Positions 15,145-22,678 of a stretch of DNA of 64,000 bases are shown here, piece by piece. The notes beneath the pieces are model-generated. The model was not told the DNA's origin. It did no database searches and saw nothing but the letters and a program-made list of their open reading frames with translations. The stretch lies in assembly GCF_900130065.1 (NCBI RefSeq), contig NZ_FQXV01000006.1:1-64000 (forward strand), given 5' to 3'. The stretch is from Sporobacter termitidis DSM 10068 (GTDB lineage Bacteria > Bacillota > Clostridia > Oscillospirales > Oscillospiraceae). The position numbers and the translations under genes were made by a program. How positions within the stretch are numbered: position 1 is the stretch's first letter; each line of letters begins with the position of its first letter.

Positions 15145-17640
15145 ATGTTCCAGTTTTCCCCCGTGTCCGACCGGATCAGGCGCATCCGCGAGAAGAAGGA
15201 TGTCTTCACCGGCGGCAAGTACATGACGCTCAACGCCGAACGCACGAAAATCTACACCGACTACTGCAAAGCGCACGACAACGAGTTCCCGCTTTTAAAG
15301 CGCGCCGGCGCGCTCTACGCCTGGTGCGCGGAGAAACAGACAAACGTCTTCGACGACGACGTGTTCGTCGGCACCCCCGGGCCGGACGCCCAGTCCCTGT
15401 CCCCCTATGTGGAGTGGAGCTGCGACTGGATTCCCGGCGTGGTGGACGACACGGACGAAAACTTCAGGCGCGCCTGGCAGACCGCCGACTCCATCCATAT
15501 GAGCGACGCGCAGCGCGGCATCTTCCGTGACGCCTACGATTACTGGAAGGACAAAACGCTCTCGAAGCTTGTGGAGGGCGCGCTCACCCAGGACTTCTGG
15601 GACGAGGCCTTCGGCAACGGCTGCATCTTAAACGGCATGGTCATGGGCAACAGGGTCATGACCACCGTGTCCGGCATGCCCCAGGGCCATTATGTCGCCA
15701 ATTTCGACAAGGTCGTCAACACCGGCTTTGCCGCGGTGAAAAACGAGGCCCTGCAAAAAATCGCGGCCCAGAAGGGGAAGCTCACCGGCGACAGGGCGAA
15801 ATCCCACGTCTTCTACCACGCCGTCATCCGCGTGTGCGACGGGGCGATGCTCCTGTCCAAACGCTACGCCAAGGTCTGCCGCGAGAAAGCCGCGTCGGCG
15901 TCCGGCGCGCGCCAAGCGGAGCTCTGGCGCATGGCCGATTCCCTGGAGTGGATCATGGAAAACCCCGCCCGGACATACTGGGAGGGCCTGCAGGCCATCC
16001 TCCTCTATGAGCTCCTGCTTATCACCGACGCGCAGCAGCACGGCCAGTCCATGGGCCGCGTGGACAAATACGTGGGCCATCTGCTCAAAAAGCAGCTGGA
16101 CGAGGGCACCATCACCCTGGAGGAGGCGCAGGAGTATTCCGACGCGTTCATCCTCCGCATCTACGATTTCATCTCGCTGCCCGGCTTTTTCATGAACAAT
16201 CAGCGGCTCATCGACCTCAACGAAAAGGGCGGCAACCTCTTTACCTCCATCTATGACGGCATGACAGCCACCGCCGGCATCGCCCTGACCCTGGGCGGCG
16301 TGACGCCGGACGGCGCCGACGATACGACGCCGGCCACCGCGCTCCTTTTGCAGACCTACGGCCGCATGCGCCTGCCGGACCCGACGGTGGCGCTCCGCAT
16401 CAACAAAAGCACGCCCGACGAGATCTGGCGGCTGGCCATCGAGTCCAGCAAGCTCTGCGGCGGCATCCCCCAGCTCCAGAACGACGAGATCATCATCGCC
16501 TCCCTCATGGACATGGGCTTTACGAAGGAGGACGCCTGCAACTACAGCATCGTCGGCTGCGTGGAGCCCGCCGGTACCGGCAACGAGTGGCCCGCCTGCG
16601 GCATGACCGGGCGGGAATCCATTTGGAACATGATGGACGTTGTCCAGCTGGCGATCAACGGCGGCGTCAATCCCCGGAGCGGGAAGACGGCGGTACCCTG
16701 CAAAAAGCTCTACGAATATGAGAGCTTCGACGAGTTCAAGGCCGCGTTTGAAACGGAGATGCGCCACGTGCTGGACTGGAACGTGTCCTATTCCAACATG
16801 TTCGAAATGGTCTATTCCCAGTACTTCCCCTGTATCGCCGCCTCCGCCATGACGGAGGGGTGCATCGACAAGGGGAAGGATGTCACCGAGGGCGGCGCCA
16901 GGTACAACCGCACCGGCTGCACCGCCTGCGGCACCGCCAACGTGGCCGACAGCCTCATGGCCATCAAAAAACTCTGCTTTGACGACAAAACCGTTCCCCT
17001 CAAAACGATGTACGACGCCCTGCAGGCCAACTGGGAGGGCTATGAGGACCTCCGCCAGACCGTTATCAACGACGTGCCCCATTACGGCAACGATATCGAT
17101 GAGGTCGACGAGCTGGCCGCCTGGGCCTTGGGGCTTTTTGCCGACATGATGGCGGCCGAGACCGGCCCCCGCGGCAATTACTCCGGCGGCACCTTTACCA
17201 TGACGGCCCACATCTACATGGGCGCCATGCTGGGCGCCACGCCCGACGGCCGCAAGGCCGGCGAGCCCATCGCCGACGCCATCTCCTCCCGCCAGGGCTT
17301 TGACAAAAACGGCCCCACCGCCTATCTCCGGAGCGCCGCCAAGCTGCCCCACCGCAAGCTCACCAACGGCGACCAGCTGAACATCAAGTTCACCCCCACC
17401 TCCGTGGAGGGCGACGAGGGCGCGCTGAAGCTCCGCCAGCTCATCTGGACGTACTTCCGCCTGGGCGGCATGCAGGTCCAGTTCAACGTCGTTTCCACCA
17501 AAGCCCTGCGCGAGGCCCAGAAGAACCCGGACCAGTACAAAAATCTCGTCGTTCGCATCGCCGGCTTCTCCACATATTTCGTCACCCTGAACCAGAACAC
17601 CCAGGACGACTTCATCCGCCGGACGGAACAGGCGCTGTAA
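15145..17640 (+). CDS. Glycyl radical enzyme (pyruvate formate-lyase family), unassigned class
   Basis: 831 residues from ATG 15145 (8 nt after AAGGAG; an ATG at 15139 is too close to that site). The active-site Cys is Cys472 in SIVGCVEPAGTGNEWPACG with Glu474, the C-x-E pattern of eliminases and decarboxylases rather than the Cys-Cys of pyruvate formate-lyase. The radical-bearing glycine is Gly807 in RIAGFSTYF. GARYNRTGCTACGTANVADS is the conserved mid-domain stretch. I cannot assign the substrate: the EWPACG stretch after GCVEP differs from the choline, glycerol and hydroxyproline enzymes I know. A TATAAT at 15068-15073 is the probable -10 box. The activase is divergent upstream. Confidence 0.9.
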   Translation: MFQFSPVSDRIRRIREKKDVFTGGKYMTLNAERTKIYTDYCKAHDNEFPLLKRAGALYAWCAEKQTNVFDDDVFVGTPGPDAQSLSPYVEWSCDWIPGVVDDTDENFRRAWQTADSIHMSDAQRGIFRDAYDYWKDKTLSKLVEGALTQDFWDEAFGNGCILNGMVMGNRVMTTVSGMPQGHYVANFDKVVNTGFAAVKNEALQKIAAQKGKLTGDRAKSHVFYHAVIRVCDGAMLLSKRYAKVCREKAASASGARQAELWRMADSLEWIMENPARTYWEGLQAILLYELLLITDAQQHGQSMGRVDKYVGHLLKKQLDEGTITLEEAQEYSDAFILRIYDFISLPGFFMNNQRLIDLNEKGGNLFTSIYDGMTATAGIALTLGGVTPDGADDTTPATALLLQTYGRMRLPDPTVALRINKSTPDEIWRLAIESSKLCGGIPQLQNDEIIIASLMDMGFTKEDACNYSIVGCVEPAGTGNEWPACGMTGRESIWNMMDVVQLAINGGVNPRSGKTAVPCKKLYEYESFDEFKAAFETEMRHVLDWNVSYSNMFEMVYSQYFPCIAASAMTEGCIDKGKDVTEGGARYNRTGCTACGTANVADSLMAIKKLCFDDKTVPLKTMYDALQANWEGYEDLRQTVINDVPHYGNDIDEVDELAAWALGLFADMMAAETGPRGNYSGGTFTMTAHIYMGAMLGATPDGRKAGEPIADAISSRQGFDKNGPTAYLRSAAKLPHRKLTNGDQLNIKFTPTSVEGDEGALKLRQLIWTYFRLGGMQVQFNVVSTKALREAQKNPDQYKNLVVRIAGFSTYFVTLNQNTQDDFIRRTEQAL

Positions 17641-17649
17641 GCGGCGCAG

Positions 17650-17852
17650 GGAGTGATTCTGCCGCGCCGGGAAAGGTCCCTCCTTCACGTTTCGCGCCGC
17701 TGTATGTAGCATGCTGCCGCGCCGGGAAGGCTCCCTCCTTCAGTCGCCTGCGGGCGACAGCTCCCTCGTCTGAGGGAGCCGGGGAGGGACGCGGCCCAAA
17801 AAAAGCCTCCCTCGGCCGAGGGAGGTGGCGCGGAGCGCCGGAAGGAGTGAAC
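17650..17852. repeat. Hairpin-rich repeat, left copies flanking the DUF559 gene
   Basis: One partial and one nearly full unit of the repeat that recurs at 18245-18752 and 29157-29480. The core elements are gctccctcgtctgagggagc, cctccctcggccgagggagg and the end ggaaggagtgaac. The unit ends exactly where the DUF559 reading frame begins, so the repeat supplies that gene's ribosome-binding site. Confidence 0.85.
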
Positions 17853-18308
17853 TACCGCGTGTCTCTCGAATACAACAGAGCCCTGATCGACCGGGCGAAA
17901 GAGTTACGCAGAAGCCTTACGCCTCAGGAGCGAAAGCTTTGGTATGAATTTCTCTCTGCATATCCTGTCAGATTTCAGCGCCAAAAGGTTATAGATAGCT
18001 ATATTGCCGACTTTTACTGCGCCAAGGCAAAGCTCATCATTGAGCTCGACGGAAGCGGACACTTCGAACCGGAGCAAAAGGAATATGACGCAATAAGGAC
18101 AGAAATTCTGAATGCCTATGGTCTTACGGTTATAAGGTTTACGAATCTGGAGATCGAACGGAATTTCTCTGCTGTTTGCTCAGCCATAGAGAATTCGGTC
18201 AAAGAATCGCTCCTTCAATTGTTGGAAAATGACGGCGCAACCCAGTCGTTTTCCAAGCCTCCCTCGGTCGAGGGAGGTGGCGCGGCAAAGCCGCGTCGGA
18301 AGGAGTGA
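17847..18308 (+). CDS. DUF559 / Vsr-like endonuclease domain protein embedded in the repeat array
   Basis: 153 residues. The fold is the PD-(D/E)XK type of very-short-patch-repair and DUF559 proteins: SLTPQERKLWYEFLSAYPVR (about 24-43), the strand FQRQKVIDSYIADFYCAKAK with catalytic Asp, LIIELDGSGHFEPEQKEYDA with E-x-D, then LNAYGLTVIRFTN. The GTG at 17847 and the GTG at 17859 are both possible starts; the second is better spaced from GGAAGGAG. The last 17 codons and the TGA come from the next repeat copy. Function is unproven; related proteins are sometimes called endonuclease domain-containing. AT content is higher than in the repeats around it. Confidence 0.85.
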   Translation: MNYRVSLEYNRALIDRAKELRRSLTPQERKLWYEFLSAYPVRFQRQKVIDSYIADFYCAKAKLIIELDGSGHFEPEQKEYDAIRTEILNAYGLTVIRFTNLEIERNFSAVCSAIENSVKESLLQLLENDGATQSFSKPPSVEGGGAAKPRRKE

Positions 18309-18752
18309 ACTTGTTTCGCGCCGCTGTGTGTAACATACTGCCGCGCCGGGAAGGCTCCCTCCTTCAGTCGCCGCGGGCGACAGCTCCCTCGTCTGAGGGA
18401 GCCGGGGAAAAACGCGGCCCCAAAAAAGCCTCCCTCGGTCGAGGGAGGTGGCGCGGCGAAGCCGCGGCGGAAGGAGTGAACTTGTTTCGCGCCGCTGTGT
18501 GTAGCATGCTGCCGCGCCGGGAAGGCTCCCTCCTTCAGTCGCCGCGGGCGACAGCTCCCTCGTCTGAGGGAGCCGGGGAAAAACGCGGCCCCAAAAAAGC
18601 CTCCCTCGGTCGAGGGAGGTGGCGCGGCGAAGCCGCGGCGGAAGGAGTGAACTTGTTTCGCGCCGCTGTGTGTAGCATGCTGCCGCGCCGGGAAGGCTCC
18701 CTCCTTCAGTCGCCGCGGGCGACAGCTCCCTCGTCTGAGGGAGCCGGGGGAG
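18245..18752. repeat. Tandem array of a 171-bp hairpin-rich repeat (about three copies)
   Basis: Units begin at GTG 18305, 18476 and 18647, exact 171-bp spacing, almost identical (the first differs at a few bases, e.g. aacatac for agcatgc). Each unit holds the stems gtcgccgcgggcgac, gctccctcgtctgagggagc, cctccctcggtcgagggagg and gcgcggcgaagccgcg, and ends ggaaggagtgaac. 171 is divisible by three, so the array stays open in one frame, but this is unlikely to be a real protein. Confidence 0.9.
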
Positions 18753-18763
18753 GACGGGAATAT

Positions 18764-19264
18764 ATGAAAAAGTTTAAAATATATACAGTTCTGCTATTGC
18801 TGCTGCCGTCCCTGTTTTTAAGCGGCTGCGCCGGGCATGCGGCAGATAAGAACGGCGACTTTTCATTAAAAATCTATACGGATAAGAACAAATACAGCGC
18901 GGGCGAATTGATAGACTGCTACGCCACGCTCCAATATACGGGAAACGCCGATAACGCCACCTTATACGTTGACAGGCCTATGGTTGTTTTTGCCGTCAAA
19001 AGCAGCGACGGATATCTGGGCGGGTTGAGATTGCTGATATGCGCCAAAGAGGAATTTAAAAAAGATGAGATAAGAAAGTTTGCTTACGAAAAGAACGGCG
19101 GCTATGATGAAAAAAGCCCTGATTGGATCAAAGAGTTCGTAAATAGCAAGGACTTGACCTTGCCCAAGGGGAAATATACTCTTATCGCTGATTTTAAATA
19201 TTCTTATTCGGATAAAGGCGATATGGAAACGCTGGAGGCCGCAAAGACGATCACCGTCAAATAA
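18764..19264 (+). CDS. Small lipoprotein of unknown function
   Basis: 166 residues, ATG 18764 after GGGGGAGGAC. A type II signal peptide is clear: MKKFKIYTVLLLLLPSLFLS followed by GCAG, with lipidated Cys at about residue 22. The mature part has FSLKIYTDKNKYSAGELIDC and PKGKYTLIADFKYSYSD, resembling an Ig-like beta-sandwich with the wording of intracellular proteinase inhibitor / BsuPI-like domains (inference). An open frame runs in from the repeat array upstream, but the signal peptide fixes the true start. A repeat unit is cut off 10 nt before its ribosome site. Confidence 0.8.
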   Translation: MKKFKIYTVLLLLLPSLFLSGCAGHAADKNGDFSLKIYTDKNKYSAGELIDCYATLQYTGNADNATLYVDRPMVVFAVKSSDGYLGGLRLLICAKEEFKKDEIRKFAYEKNGGYDEKSPDWIKEFVNSKDLTLPKGKYTLIADFKYSYSDKGDMETLEAAKTITVK

Positions 19265-19268
19265 GGCT

Positions 19269-19487
19269 TCAGCGCCGGCGGCGGCCGGTGGATTTCGGGT
19301 CCAGCGGGGTCAGGAGCCTGACGGCCGGGAGCTCCTCCCCGGCGCCCAGGCTGCAGATATCCTCCGCCACCTGCAGGGTTTTTACCAGCGTGAGCTTGGC
19401 AAACCCGTAATTCTGCTGCTCGATATCCTCGAGCGCATCCAGCATGCCGCCCATCAGCGTCTTATACATCGCCGCGTGATCTACCAT
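19269..19487 (-). CDS. 72-residue helical protein of unknown function
   Basis: MVDHAAMYKTLMGGMLDALE opens a largely helical protein; it ends in a basic tail (STGRRRR). A GGAGGGTTACAA site precedes ATG 19487. It has the size and style of the 55- and 84-residue proteins at 11.2-11.6 kb but no clear similarity. It is convergent with the lipoprotein gene, 4 nt apart. No family recognised. Confidence 0.6.
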   Translation of the reverse strand: MVDHAAMYKTLMGGMLDALEDIEQQNYGFAKLTLVKTLQVAEDICSLGAGEELPAVRLLTPLDPKSTGRRRR

Positions 19488-19611
19488 TTGTAACCCTCCA
19501 TATACAATTTCTCAATGAAGGCCTGCCCGAGAGGCCGCGGTTTTTTACTGCCTGAACTTCTCATTTCCTCTACCGCTTAACTTTCGCGGCCCCTCAAGGC
19601 TTCCCCCATCG

Positions 19612-19816
19612 AGAAATAACAAACGCGGTGTAGGATAACACCCTACACCGCGAAACATGCGCAACGCAAGAATACAACACCACCTTGCCAAAATGAGGAA
19701 AGGGTATTATAATTCTGGTTGGTACAGCTTTGCTGTTGTGTACGGATGCCTTAACATCCTGCACAGGTCATGGGGTGTTCCCGCACCCCATGACTGCCGC
19801 ATTTATTATTCTCGAT
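19612..19816 (-). ncRNA. Possible antisense structured RNA (alternative reading of the same locus)
   Basis: On the minus strand TTGCAT (19851-19846), 17 nt, TATAAT-like TAATAT (19828-19823) would start a transcript near 19816. It would end at the hairpin cgcggtgtagg / ccctacaccgcg (19652-19624) followed by TTTGTTATTT. The roughly 205-nt product has no convincing ORF; AUGCG near its 5' end can pair with CGCAU before the terminator. Size and closing stem would fit a 6S-like RNA but I see no decisive sequence match. Confidence 0.35.
19685..19713 (+). promoter_or_regulatory. Promoter inside the long intergenic region
   Basis: TTGCCA (19685-19690), 17 nt, TATAAT (19708-19713). It points toward a terminated, gene-free segment ending near 19899. 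Confidence 0.6.
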
Positions 19817-19899
19817 AGGGTAATATTAACGCTATTGGGAGAAAAATGCAAGAGGATATTTTAGAGGGGTCCCCGCCGGGCAGGCGGGGGCTTTTTTGT
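19720..19899 (+). ncRNA. Candidate structured non-coding RNA, about 180 nt
   Basis: A consensus promoter (19685-19713) and a strong terminator (ccccgcc gggca ggcgggg then gctttttt, 19873-19899) bracket a segment with no sensible gene. It contains stable hairpins: tacagctttgctgt, gatgccttaacatc, and ggtcatggggtg / caccccatgac (19767-19793). A 24-codon frame beginning MTAAFIILDRVIL is hydrophobic, but has no ribosome site and starts inside the long hairpin. I could not match it to a known RNA family. The rest of 19488-20032 holds a second promoter/terminator pair on the other strand and nothing else I can name. Confidence 0.45.
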
Positions 19900-19996
19900 T
19901 GATTATTGTTGGATAAGGGAATATACTCCAAGGTGGGGTTGACGCACATTATAGCAACAATGGGAAGTTGAATAATGTAAAATCTCCAACTAATGA

Positions 19997-20305
19997 ATCT
20001 CCAGGCCAGGAATCAAGGAGGATCGGGAGATTGTGGGGTTACTTGAAATGTGCATAACAGAATCTTCTGATTTTCCCACAATGAAAAGCCGGAGATGGAG
20101 CCAAATTGATAGTCTCGTAGTTAAATCAGGTTTTCAAAACTGCCATATAGGACCATTACTTCTTGAGAAAGCAAAAGAGTGGTCAAAGTCCAATAATATT
20201 GATAGAATTGAATTAAAAGTCTATTCATTCAATTTAGATGCAACCCGGTTTTATACTGGAAAAGGATTTTTGGAATTAAGCAAGACAATGTTTCTGGATT
20301 TGTGA
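19997..20305 (+). pseudogene. 5'-truncated GNAT acetyltransferase remnant
   Basis: The frame from 20033 (GTG) gives 90 residues; in-frame coding-like sequence continues back to 19997, where a TGA lies at 19994. The C-terminal half of a GNAT is recognisable: IDSLVVKSGFQNCHIGPLLL, then KAKEWSKSNNIDRIELKVYS and NLDATRFYTGKGFLE. The N-terminal half of the domain is missing, and the acetyl-CoA loop is degenerate (no R/Q-x-x-G-x-G). Low GC compared with the surroundings, start of an AT-rich island. Confidence 0.65.
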
Positions 20306-20392
20306 AACAGTGATTATCCGCTGAATAATCCTCGTATGTTTATTATATACAGGCCAACCAAATTTTGATTATAAATTGTTGAGGTTGAATCT

Positions 20393-21163
20393 ATGTCAGA
20401 ACGAATGCCAGCATTGTTTGTCGGGCACGGGTCACCCATGAATGCCATTGAGGATAACCAGTATTCAAAAGCCTGGGCTGAAATCGGCAAGCACATAATA
20501 AAACCCGAAGCCATTCTATCCATATCAGCCCATTGGTTTACGAAAGGAACGAAAATAACGGACGCCCCTAAGCCTGAGGTTGTTTATGATATGTATGGCT
20601 TTCCCGAGGCACTGTACCGTGTCGTATACCAGCCTCATGGATCGCCAGAGCTCGCCCATGAAACAAAGGCGCTGATCAGCAGAGACGTAAAAATTGACAA
20701 CAGCTGGGGTATTGACCATGGCACATGGTCCGTTTTACGCAGAATGTACCCGAATGCTGATATTCCTGTTTATCAACTAAGTGTTGATGCCGACGCTAAT
20801 GCCGAGGCCCATTTCAAAACAGGCCGTGAGCTGTCCGTTCTGCGCGATAAGGGCGTAATGATCTTCGGCAGCGGCAACGTGGTGCACAACCTGTCGCGGG
20901 TCAACTGGGACATGGATGGCGGTTATTCTTGGGCATCGGAGTTTGATGGGTATGTCAAAGGCAAGATAGTTGACGGCAAATATGACGATGTTCTGGACTA
21001 TAGTAAAGCCGGACCATCAGCAGCGATGGCCTTTCATACACCAGACCACTTCGATCCGCTTTTGTATGTTCTGGGCGCGTCCGATAAAAGCGACAAGCTT
21101 ACGGTCTTAAACGATTCGTGTACTCTGGGCGCGTTGTCTATGACTTGTTATCTATTTGAATAA
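20393..21163 (+). CDS. ygiD: 4,5-DOPA dioxygenase extradiol-like protein (class III ring-cleaving family)
   Basis: 256 residues. The opening LFVGHGSPMNAIEDNQYSKA, the metal/substrate elements SISAHWFT, SWGIDHGTWSVLRRMYP and GSGNVVHNLS, and the closing TCTLGALSM-like SCTLGALSMTCYLFE follow the YgiD/DODA family. In that family His residues of HG, AHW, DHG and VVHN bind a divalent metal. The enzyme opens catechol rings with oxygen in plants and E. coli; in a strict anaerobe its role is uncertain. Lower GC than the flanks, along with its neighbours, suggests transfer. Confidence 0.88.
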   Translation: MSERMPALFVGHGSPMNAIEDNQYSKAWAEIGKHIIKPEAILSISAHWFTKGTKITDAPKPEVVYDMYGFPEALYRVVYQPHGSPELAHETKALISRDVKIDNSWGIDHGTWSVLRRMYPNADIPVYQLSVDADANAEAHFKTGRELSVLRDKGVMIFGSGNVVHNLSRVNWDMDGGYSWASEFDGYVKGKIVDGKYDDVLDYSKAGPSAAMAFHTPDHFDPLLYVLGASDKSDKLTVLNDSCTLGALSMTCYLFE

Positions 21164-21317
21164 AACAAATATTTAATTATGTAGTGCCCATCACCCATAA
21201 TAGCAGGAGCAGCAAGAAAAACGTCCTGTTATGTTTAAACCATGTAGCGAAGGCGGAAGCTAGTATTTAAGATAATTCACAATCAAAAGAATTTCTGCTA
21301 ATTGGAGGTTCTCCCCA

Positions 21318-22199
21318 ATGTATGAGCTAAATCAGGTCGGGACAAACAGTTATTACATACAAGGTCCAGCAAAGATTGGTATTGTTAAGCTCAACGATAC
21401 GGATGTATGTCTTATCGACAGCGGAAACGATAAGGACGCCGGACGAAAAGTCAGGCAGATACTGGACGCCAATGGCTGGAAGCTGACGGCGATCTATAAT
21501 ACGCATTCTAATGCCGATCATATCGGCGGCAATAAGTATTTGCAGACTCAAACCGGATGCAAAATTTATGCGTCGGGTATTGAGTGCGATTTTACAAATC
21601 ACCCGCTTCTGGAGCCGTCTTTTCTATACGGCGGGTTCCCGCCAAAGGACTTGAGACACAAATTCCTGATGGCGCAGGAAAGCAGCGCGGAGTCTCTGGC
21701 AGAGGATATTCTCCCTGTAGGGATGAGCAGCATACCTCTGCCGGGCCATTTCTTTGATATGGTGGGTTTCAGAACCGCGGATGATGTCGTTTTTCTGGCC
21801 GACTGCCTGTCAAGTAAAGAAACGCTGGAAAAATACCAAATCGGATTTATCTATGATGTAGCCGCCTATCTTGACACCTTGGAAATGGTGAAGACCTTAA
21901 AAGCGGCGGCGTTCATCCCTGCCCACGCGGAAGCCACAGACAGCATTGCCCCGCTGGTTCAGATCAACATTGACAAGGTTCATGGAATAGCGGATAAGAT
22001 ACTTGAAATCTGTAAAAAGCCGATTATCTTTGAGAAGGCTTTGCAACAGCTTTTCAATGATTATGGTTTAACAATGAACTTTGAGCAATATGTACTTGTT
22101 GGCAGTACAGTTCGCTCATATCTTTCCTGGTTAAAGGATACCGGACGAATAGCGGTAATTTTTGAAAATGGGCAGTTACTTTGGGCAGCAATCGAGTAA
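21318..22199 (+). CDS. MBL-fold metallo-hydrolase
   Basis: 293 residues, ATG 21318 after a GGAGG site. The metal-binding motif is THSNADHIGG (about residues 61-70), where the second His of the usual H-x-H-x-D-H is Asn. PGHFFDMVGF (about 141-150) supplies the next His and LADCLSS (about 158) the bridging Asp. FIPAHAEAT (about 200) gives the late His. The C-terminal 80 residues are helical, with a winged-helix look. Members hydrolyse thioesters, lactams or phosphodiesters; the Asn substitution also occurs in some MBL branches. Sits in the AT-rich island with the dioxygenase and DUF4177 genes. Confidence 0.85.
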   Translation: MYELNQVGTNSYYIQGPAKIGIVKLNDTDVCLIDSGNDKDAGRKVRQILDANGWKLTAIYNTHSNADHIGGNKYLQTQTGCKIYASGIECDFTNHPLLEPSFLYGGFPPKDLRHKFLMAQESSAESLAEDILPVGMSSIPLPGHFFDMVGFRTADDVVFLADCLSSKETLEKYQIGFIYDVAAYLDTLEMVKTLKAAAFIPAHAEATDSIAPLVQINIDKVHGIADKILEICKKPIIFEKALQQLFNDYGLTMNFEQYVLVGSTVRSYLSWLKDTGRIAVIFENGQLLWAAIE

Positions 22200-22332
22200 A
22201 ACTACCCTATCAATTTATTTAAGATAATAAGCATACCGGGAAATTCCGCCAGGTTGATGAACTGCGCATTATGTTTAGGCAAATGTAACAGTCGCTATGA
22301 AATAGTATCACACAATTACGGAGAGTAGAGCT

Positions 22333-22530
22333 ATGGAGAAATTTGAATATAAGACACTGTTTATCGATGTGAAAGGCGTATTCGGAGGTAAGGTGGATCA
22401 AAGCACATTTCAGGATGAATTGAATGAGTTGGGTTTACAGGGATGGGAACTGGTCAACACTGTTGCCGCTGCTCAAAGCTATGGAAGTACAAGGTGTATT
22501 ATTTCAGTTTTTAAACGCAAGCTGCAATAA
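22333..22530 (+). CDS. DUF4177 domain-containing protein
   Basis: 65 residues. KFEYKTLFIDVKGVFGGKVD, then LNELGLQGWELVNTVAAAQS and a final ISVFKRKL are the complete DUF4177 pattern (a small alpha/beta domain with the GWELV core). The function is unknown. GGAGAG precedes ATG 22333. It is the last gene of the AT-rich island, followed by a terminator. Confidence 0.85.
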   Translation: MEKFEYKTLFIDVKGVFGGKVDQSTFQDELNELGLQGWELVNTVAAAQSYGSTRCIISVFKRKLQ

Positions 22531-22585
22531 AACATGTGATCCAACTTGTCAAAGGCATCATCCCATACGCATCTTGCATCACCCA

Positions 22586-22610
22586 AAGGCGCCGGACGGC
22601 GCCTTTTTGC
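22586..22610 (+). terminator. Rho-independent terminator after DUF4177
   Basis: aaaggcgcc / ggcgcctttt around a short loop, followed by ttttgc. Confidence 0.75.
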
Positions 22611-22678
22611 TTTAATCTCACGGCGGGGCGTGCTATAATGTAGCTAACTACCTAATCAATAGCATTGGAGGTTATCCT

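Noticed and set aside
15628-17712. Long minus-strand open frame opposite glycyl radical enzyme 1
   Set aside because: Composition is His/Gly/Val-rich antisense of a conserved enzyme; the plus strand carries all catalytic motifs.
18245-18752. CRISPR array
   Set aside because: The repeats are adjacent 171-bp units without unique spacers and no cas genes are present.
18305-18763. Repeat-encoded N-terminal extension of the lipoprotein
   Set aside because: The open frame is a by-product of 171-bp repeat units; the clear signal peptide and ribosome site fix the start at 18764.
19793-19870. 24-residue hydrophobic peptide (type I toxin) in the candidate RNA
   Set aside because: No ribosome site; its ATG lies in the 3' arm of a stable hairpin. 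Not enough to call a gene.
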